Below, one piece after another: positions 59,313 through 64,000 of a stretch of 64,000 bases of DNA (its first letter is position 1; every line of letters starts with the position of its first letter). The stretch is from SCTM01 sp965279655 (GTDB lineage Bacteria; Pseudomonadota; Alphaproteobacteria; Rhodospirillales; Rhodospirillaceae): contig OZ257255.1 in the NCBI GenBank assembly GCA_965279655.1, forward strand, positions 4,960,001-5,024,000. The letters run 5' to 3'. A program made the translations under genes and the position numbers. The notes under the pieces are model-generated. The model had not been told where the DNA came from, made no database searches, and saw only the letters and a program-made list of their open reading frames with translations.

Positions 59313-60149
59313 ATGTCCCTTGAGACCCTTTCGAAACATGCCTGCTTCGGCGGCACGGTCGGCTTCTATCGCCATCAGGCCGAGACCACGCGCTGCGCCA
59401 TGAAGTTCGCGGTGTTCACGCCGCCCCAGGCCGCACACGGCAAGGTCCCGGTGCTGACCTATCTCGCCGGTCTCACGTGCACGGAAGAGACCTTCATCAT
59501 CAAGGCCGGCGCGCAACGCCTGGCGGCGGACCTCGGCCTCATGCTGATCGCGCCCGACACCAGCCCGCGCGGCGAGGGCGTGCCCGGCGATCCCGCCGGC
59601 GGCTGGGATTTCGGCCTCGGCGCCGGGTTCTATCTCGACGCCACCCGCGCGCCGTACGCCGCGAATTACCGGATGTATTCCTACCTCACGCAGGAACTGC
59701 CCAAGGTAATCGCCGCGAACTTTCCGGTGGACATGAACCGCCAGGGCCTCTTCGGTCATTCCATGGGCGGCCACGGCGCGCTCACCATCGCGCTGAAGAA
59801 CCCCGACACCTATCGCAGCGTGTCCGCCTTCGCGCCCATTGTCGCGCCTATGCAGGTGCCCTGGGGCGAGAAGGCGTTCGGCGGCTATCTCGGCGACGAT
59901 AAGGCGGCATGGCGCGACTACGACGCCACCGAACTGGCCTCACGCTGGGCCGGCCGCGAGATCCTCATCGACCAGGGTCTCGCCGACAATTTCCTCGAGA
60001 AGCAATTGAAGCCGGAACTGTTTGAGGCCGCCTGCGCCAAAGCCGGCGTGAAGCTCACGCTCCGCCGGCAGCCCGGCTACGACCACGGCTACTATTTCAT
60101 CCAGACCTTCATTGACGATCACCTGCGCTGGCACGCCGCGCGCATCTAG
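59313..60149 (+). CDS. fghA: S-formylglutathione hydrolase
   Basis: Hydrolyses S-formylglutathione to formate and glutathione, the second step of glutathione-dependent formaldehyde detoxification. The 278-residue esterase-D-type protein has the nucleophile elbow 'GHSMGGHGAL' (Ser150), 'LTYLAGLTCTEETF' at the oxyanion hole and the catalytic His in 'GYDHGYYF'. ATG 59313 has GGAG upstream; the in-frame start at 59277 is rejected. The partner alcohol dehydrogenase (adhC) is not in the window. Confidence 0.96.
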   Translation: MSLETLSKHACFGGTVGFYRHQAETTRCAMKFAVFTPPQAAHGKVPVLTYLAGLTCTEETFIIKAGAQRLAADLGLMLIAPDTSPRGEGVPGDPAGGWDFGLGAGFYLDATRAPYAANYRMYSYLTQELPKVIAANFPVDMNRQGLFGHSMGGHGALTIALKNPDTYRSVSAFAPIVAPMQVPWGEKAFGGYLGDDKAAWRDYDATELASRWAGREILIDQGLADNFLEKQLKPELFEAACAKAGVKLTLRRQPGYDHGYYFIQTFIDDHLRWHAARI

Positions 60150-61610
60150 CTACTTCGCGCGCAGCGCCGTGAAGTCGATCCGGTCGCGGCCGACCTTGTA
60201 GTCCGTCACACGCGGGCCGAGGCCGTCGAAATACGTCCGCTGCCACAGCATCAATCCCGGCGGGTTGTCGTGTTCATAGGCCATCAGCGTGTTGATGCGC
60301 CCGCGCAGTTCTTCGGCGGTCGTGGACGCGCGCGCGGCATTGAGCAGCGGCATCAGATCGCGGTCGCAATGATGCGGCTTGGCCCAATCGCATGACCTCG
60401 TGTTGAACGCCACCACCGGGTCGTAGCCCTGAATGCCGGTGATGAAGCCGCCGCCGGGCCAATCGCCGCCGTTCAGGTGTCCTAGCCACACGCCCATGGT
60501 GAGCGCGCGGAACTCCACGTTCACACCCACCGCCGCCAGATCGGCGGCAACAAGCTGATAGATGCTGGCGTCCGGCCCCTGGCCGGTGACGAAGGCGACC
60601 GGCACCGTCAGGCCCTTGTCGTATCCGGCTTCCGCCAGCAGCGCCTTGGCCTTCGCGGGATCGTACGGGTAGGGCGTCAGCGTCGTGTTGTAGCCGAAGG
60701 CGTCCGGATGCGTGAACTGCGTCGCCGGCGTCACCGCGTCATTGAGGAAGGTGTGGATGAGCTTCTGCCGGTCCACCGCGTAGTTGAGCGCGCGGCGCAC
60801 TCGCACGTCCTTGAACGGCGCGTTCCCCACGGTCACGAATTGCATATACGTGATCTGGGTGGACAAGCGCGGCGTCAGGCGGAAGCCGCCGTCCGATGCG
60901 GTCTCGGCCATCACATCCAGAGCGATGTCGGCGCTGCCGGATGCGATCGCCAAAGCGCGCGCGGTCGGGTCCGGCATCCCGCGCACTTCGATCTCCGGCA
61001 CCGTGCCGGGCGTGCGCGCGCTTGTGTTGGCGACGAGCATCACGCTTCCCGGCGCCCACTTCGTCACGCGATAAGGCCCCGTGCCCACGGGCGCCGACAC
61101 GAACGCCTCGATGCCCTTCGCCCAGGCTTGCGGCGCGGGCACCTGCACGTTGAACAAGTGCACCGGCAGGATCGGGTCGATCACCTTCGTATCGATCTGC
61201 ACGGTCAGCTGATCGCGCGCCGACACCGCCGCGATCTTGGCGCGCATGGTCACGGACGCCAGCATGTCCGACGGCAGGGGCGTGCCGAGCACATAGTTCA
61301 ACGCGGAAACCACGGCCGCCGCGTCGAATGGTTCACCGTTGGAGAATTTTACGCCGCCGCGCAGCTTGAACACCCAGCGCGTCGGCGTTTCCTGCGTCCA
61401 CGATTCCGCCAGCACCGGTTCCGCGACACCGCCGGGGCCGACGCGCACCAAGGGCTCATAGATCGCCTGATTGACCAGGCCGAACGGCAGTCCGATGTAG
61501 GTGTGCGGATTGCCGCGCGAATCCGGCAGGGACGGCGTCACGATCCGCAAGGGTGCTGCTTGCACAGCGCCGGTGAGGAACGCGCAAACAATGGCGAGCC
61601 ACAGTTTCAT
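60150..61610 (-). CDS. ABC transporter solute-binding protein, family 5 (copy 3)
   Basis: A 486-residue periplasmic binding protein related to the two at 28976-31963. The signal peptide ends 'GAVQAA'. 'WVFKLRGGVKFSNGEPFDAA', 'VRRALNYAVDRQKLIHT', 'YPYDPAKAKALLAEAGYDKG' and the CX7C pair ('CDWAKPHHCD') are shared with them. It is convergent with fghA (adjacent stops) and has no transporter partner alongside. The ligand is unknown. Confidence 0.92.
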   Translation of the reverse strand: MKLWLAIVCAFLTGAVQAAPLRIVTPSLPDSRGNPHTYIGLPFGLVNQAIYEPLVRVGPGGVAEPVLAESWTQETPTRWVFKLRGGVKFSNGEPFDAAAVVSALNYVLGTPLPSDMLASVTMRAKIAAVSARDQLTVQIDTKVIDPILPVHLFNVQVPAPQAWAKGIEAFVSAPVGTGPYRVTKWAPGSVMLVANTSARTPGTVPEIEVRGMPDPTARALAIASGSADIALDVMAETASDGGFRLTPRLSTQITYMQFVTVGNAPFKDVRVRRALNYAVDRQKLIHTFLNDAVTPATQFTHPDAFGYNTTLTPYPYDPAKAKALLAEAGYDKGLTVPVAFVTGQGPDASIYQLVAADLAAVGVNVEFRALTMGVWLGHLNGGDWPGGGFITGIQGYDPVVAFNTRSCDWAKPHHCDRDLMPLLNAARASTTAEELRGRINTLMAYEHDNPPGLMLWQRTYFDGLGPRVTDYKVGRDRIDFTALRAK

Positions 61611-61714
61611 AGGCGACAGTTCACCAGAACCGCCGCGCCGCGTCTGCGGTGAATCGGGGGCTGATCGCTATCCGGGGTGTGGCCCCGCGCCCCTCGGTGT
61701 GATCGGATAGGCCC

Positions 61715-62509
61715 ATGACCCTGCTGCGTACCTACATCGATGGCCCCTTCGGCCAACTCCACCTGCGCTATGTGGAACCCGCGAGCGCGACCGCGCCCCC
61801 GATCCTCTGCCTGCACCCGAACCCCTTGTCGGGGCGCATCTTCGAGCCCCTGCTGGCGGAACTAGGCCGCGACCGCTTCATCGCGGCCCTCGATACGCCC
61901 GGCTTCGGCGCCTCCGCGCCGCCAACCCAACAGCCGACCCTCAAAGAATACGCCGCCATCGTGAACGCCACGGCGGCGCACTTCGGTTTCAGCCGCGTCG
62001 ATCTCATTGGCGCCCAGACCGGCGCGCGCCTGAGCGTCGCCGCCGCCGAGCAATCGCCGGATCTTGTCCGCCGCCTTGTACTCATCCACGCCCCGGTGTG
62101 GACGCCCGCCGAACGCGAGGCCGGCCAGAAAAACTACAAAGCCACGACGATCGCGCGCGACGGCGCGCACCTCCTCGCCGAATGGCGCAGCATGCGCGAC
62201 CAACTGCCGCCGGATGCGGACCTCACCCGCCTGTCCGACCTCTTCGCTGACACGATGCTCGGCCTGGACCGCGACCACCGCACCTGGACCGTTCGCGCTA
62301 ACGCGGGTTACGTCTATGAAGACGTCCTCCCACGTCTCGACACACCCATCCTGGTGTTGAACCCGCAAGGCTGGCTGCACGACCTCACCGCGCGCATTGC
62401 GCCGCTCCTGCGCAACGGTCGCATCATCGACGTGCCCCACACGCTCCCGGACGCGCTGCTGTTGCGCCCCGCGATCGTCGCCGACCTGATCCGCCCGTTC
62501 CTGGACTGA
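61715..62509 (+). CDS. Alpha/beta hydrolase fold protein with Gln at nucleophile position
   Basis: A 264-residue alpha/beta hydrolase. The fold landmarks are clear: 'LCLHPNPLSGR' at the oxyanion hole, 'ALDTPGFGASAPP' (58-70) and the elbow after 'RVDLIGA'. At the elbow the usual GxSxG reads G99-A-Q-T-G103, so Gln101 replaces the nucleophile Ser/Asp/Cys. Some related sequences also lack Ser there. Ordinary esterase, epoxide hydrolase or haloalkane dehalogenase chemistry is therefore unlikely. It is upstream of the halohydrin dehalogenase gene on the same strand, 88 bp apart. Confidence 0.85.
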   Translation: MTLLRTYIDGPFGQLHLRYVEPASATAPPILCLHPNPLSGRIFEPLLAELGRDRFIAALDTPGFGASAPPTQQPTLKEYAAIVNATAAHFGFSRVDLIGAQTGARLSVAAAEQSPDLVRRLVLIHAPVWTPAEREAGQKNYKATTIARDGAHLLAEWRSMRDQLPPDADLTRLSDLFADTMLGLDRDHRTWTVRANAGYVYEDVLPRLDTPILVLNPQGWLHDLTARIAPLLRNGRIIDVPHTLPDALLLRPAIVADLIRPFLD

Positions 62510-62597
62510 ATCCCTCTCTCCCACAGGGAGGTGAGGGGGGTGCCCGTCGAATGAAAGTCAGATGTGGCGCGCATCGTCATTGCGCTAAGCTGCGCCC

Positions 62598-63326
62598 ATG
62601 CTCACCGGTCTCTCCATCCTCGTCACCAACGTCACCCACTTCGTTGGGTTACCCACCGCGCGGGAACTCGCCAAGCAGGGCGCGCGCGTGGTTTGCCACG
62701 ACCGCGCCTTCGCCGACCCCGAAGCCCGCGCGTCCTTCCAGAAGGAACACCGCGACCTCCAGATCAGCGGCGTCGTCGAGCCCGAGACCCTGATCGCGGA
62801 CGTCGAAGCCAGGGCCCCGCTCGACGTTCTCGTGAACAACGATTTCTTCCCGGCCTTGCGCGCCACCATCGATACGGCCTCGCCTGACGATCTGCGCCGC
62901 ACGCTGGAGGATCTCGTGGTCGCGCCCTTCCGCTTCGCCGGGGCGGCGGCGAAAGCGATGAAACTGCGCCGCAAGGGCAAGATCCTGTTCGTCACCTCGG
63001 CGGCGCCGTTCCGGGGCTTGCCGAACTATTCCATGTACGTCACCGGGCGCGGCGCGGCGAACGCGCTGACGCTCTCGCTTGCGCAGGAACTCGCCGCCTT
63101 CAACATCCAGGTGAACGCTATCGCGCCGAACTATGTGGAAAGCCCCAGCTACTTCCCGCCGGAGCTGATCGCGAACCCGGACGCCATGAAGCGCTTCACG
63201 GAGAAGGTGCCCCTCAAGCGCATGGGCAAACCGGAAGAGGTCGCAGCCACCATCGCCTTCTTCGCCTCGCCGCAAAGCAGCTTCATCACCGGCCACGTCC
63301 TGCCGATCGCGGGCGGCTGGGCGTGA
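62598..63326 (+). CDS. Halohydrin dehalogenase (SDR-derived)
   Basis: A 242-residue enzyme of the halohydrin dehalogenase family, which closes vicinal haloalcohols to epoxides with release of halide and also works in reverse with nucleophiles such as cyanide or azide. Both defining signatures are exact: TX4FXG at the former cofactor loop (Thr10, Phe15, Gly17, 'TNVTHFVG') and SX12YX3R (Ser134, Tyr147, Arg151). Arg replaces the SDR Lys, and the glycine-rich NAD motif is gone. 'VDVLVNND'-type and 'PNY' halide-pocket segments resemble HheC. Its stop overlaps the next gene's GTG start (GTGA). Confidence 0.92.
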   Translation: MLTGLSILVTNVTHFVGLPTARELAKQGARVVCHDRAFADPEARASFQKEHRDLQISGVVEPETLIADVEARAPLDVLVNNDFFPALRATIDTASPDDLRRTLEDLVVAPFRFAGAAAKAMKLRRKGKILFVTSAAPFRGLPNYSMYVTGRGAANALTLSLAQELAAFNIQVNAIAPNYVESPSYFPPELIANPDAMKRFTEKVPLKRMGKPEEVAATIAFFASPQSSFITGHVLPIAGGWA

Positions 63327-64000
63327 CCACGCCGATCCTTGATGAAATCCCCGAGGCCGCCGCCACGGGTGAGATTGCCGCGATCTACGCGGACCTCCGT
63401 GCCGCGCTCGGCGTCCCGCTCGTCAATCTTGTGTTCCGCAACATGGCGGCGGTCCAGGGCTGCCTGCCGTGGGCGTGGGCGTGCCTGAAACCGATCTACG
63501 GCGGTGCGGTGATACACCGCGCCGGCGCGGAGATGGGCGCACTGGCGCGCGCGGCTCGGCTTTCCGCGCCGCCGGTGGAGATCGGCCTGCCAAAGGACGC
63601 CATTGGGGCGACGCTCGAGTCCTACATTCGCGCCAATCCCATCAACCTGATGGGACTGGAGATTCTTAAACGTGCTCTGGCGGGGGATAGCGGCGAAACG
63701 GCGCCGGGTGAACCGGCGCATCCTGCGCCGATCACGGCGCTCCTGCCGATGGCCGACCTCAAACAGCTTCCGCCGGCAACGGTGGATCGCCTGCGCGCCA
63801 TGGCGCATATCCTGCACGGTGAAGACGGCCCGGTGATCCCATCTGTCTTCCGCCACTTCGCCGGATCGACCGTCGCCCTCGATGCGATTTCACGCGTCAT
63901 GAAGGAATTGAAAGCCGGCAATCAGCTCGACGATCTCGGCCGTCACATGGCCGATCACGGCCGAGCGGCGGCGGCGCGCTTGCTGGTGCGGCCGGTGTCC
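63323..64000 (+). CDS. DehI-family (2-haloacid dehalogenase-like) protein, partial
   Basis: An open frame from GTG 63323 to the window end (226 codons, no stop). 'IPEAAATGEIAAIYADLRAA', 'LGVPLVNLVFRN' and 'QGCLPWAWACLKPIY' match the N-terminal repeat of the DehI family (group I 2-haloacid dehalogenases and relatives); 'LLPMADLKQLPPATVDRLRA' begins the second pseudo-repeat. I cannot confirm the catalytic Asp, so dehalogenase activity is unproven; many family members are only named by similarity. The GTGA overlap with the halohydrin dehalogenase means translational coupling. Confidence 0.75.
   Translation, partial: MTTPILDEIPEAAATGEIAAIYADLRAALGVPLVNLVFRNMAAVQGCLPWAWACLKPIYGGAVIHRAGAEMGALARAARLSAPPVEIGLPKDAIGATLESYIRANPINLMGLEILKRALAGDSGETAPGEPAHPAPITALLPMADLKQLPPATVDRLRAMAHILHGEDGPVIPSVFRHFAGSTVALDAISRVMKELKAGNQLDDLGRHMADHGRAAAARLLVRPVS

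Overview
The window is chromosomal DNA of high G+C content with densely packed genes and short operons. The gene set points to an alphaproteobacterium: cobS-cobT of the aerobic cobaltochelatase beside a J-domain gene, bolA and rpmB; the aroK-aroB-CorC block divergent from xerD; a COQ7-type hydroxylase; the conserved 187-residue HNH protein; and TonB-dependent receptors with an 'EEIVVTARK' box. I cannot name the genus. No insertion sequence, prophage, CRISPR array or rRNA was seen. One tRNA (Leu, anticodon CAA) is present.

Layout. 1-5 kb: partial oligopeptide-type ABC permease, a fused two-domain polyphosphate:AMP phosphotransferase, and gap-pgk. 4.6-8.8 kb: a secreted protein with a di-heme DUF1111 oxidoreductase, two small proteins and a methyltransferase. 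8.9-16.4 kb: accA, a DUF4743 Nudix protein, hypotheticals, rpmB, a MAPEG protein, a LysR regulator and a LuxR-type regulator that appears frameshifted. 16.5-24 kb: cobT-cobS, an SDR without its catalytic residues, J-protein, bolA, DUF2889, CBS and CorC proteins. 24-32 kb: aroB-aroK, a 42-residue membrane peptide, a 612-residue exported protein, xerD and two tandem family-5 solute-binding proteins. 32-40 kb: gluQ, HNH, COQ7-dsbB, SDRs, an exported cupin with a lipoprotein SDR, tRNA-Leu and an AraC/SDR pair.

40.6-49.2 kb is the most distinctive part, a quorum-sensing island. It has a class-III aminotransferase, a near-perfect 30-bp lux-box palindrome, a LuxI-type acyl-homoserine-lactone synthase, a cytochrome P450, a convergent LuxR receptor with every key ligand-binding residue, a second and unrelated P450, and a TonB-dependent receptor. 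Together they could make, oxidise and take up a small molecule in response to cell density; the product cannot be read from the sequence.

49.2-64 kb: a lower-GC membrane protein, a TetR regulator divergent from an RND efflux pair, an intergenic repeat cluster, queE-queD-queC, a nucleoside transporter, phoU, S-formylglutathione hydrolase and a third solute-binding protein. The right edge holds an alpha/beta hydrolase with a Gln at the nucleophile position, a halohydrin dehalogenase carrying both family signatures exactly, and an overlapping gene of the DehI 2-haloacid dehalogenase family that runs off the end. The last two suggest an organohalogen pathway continuing beyond the window.
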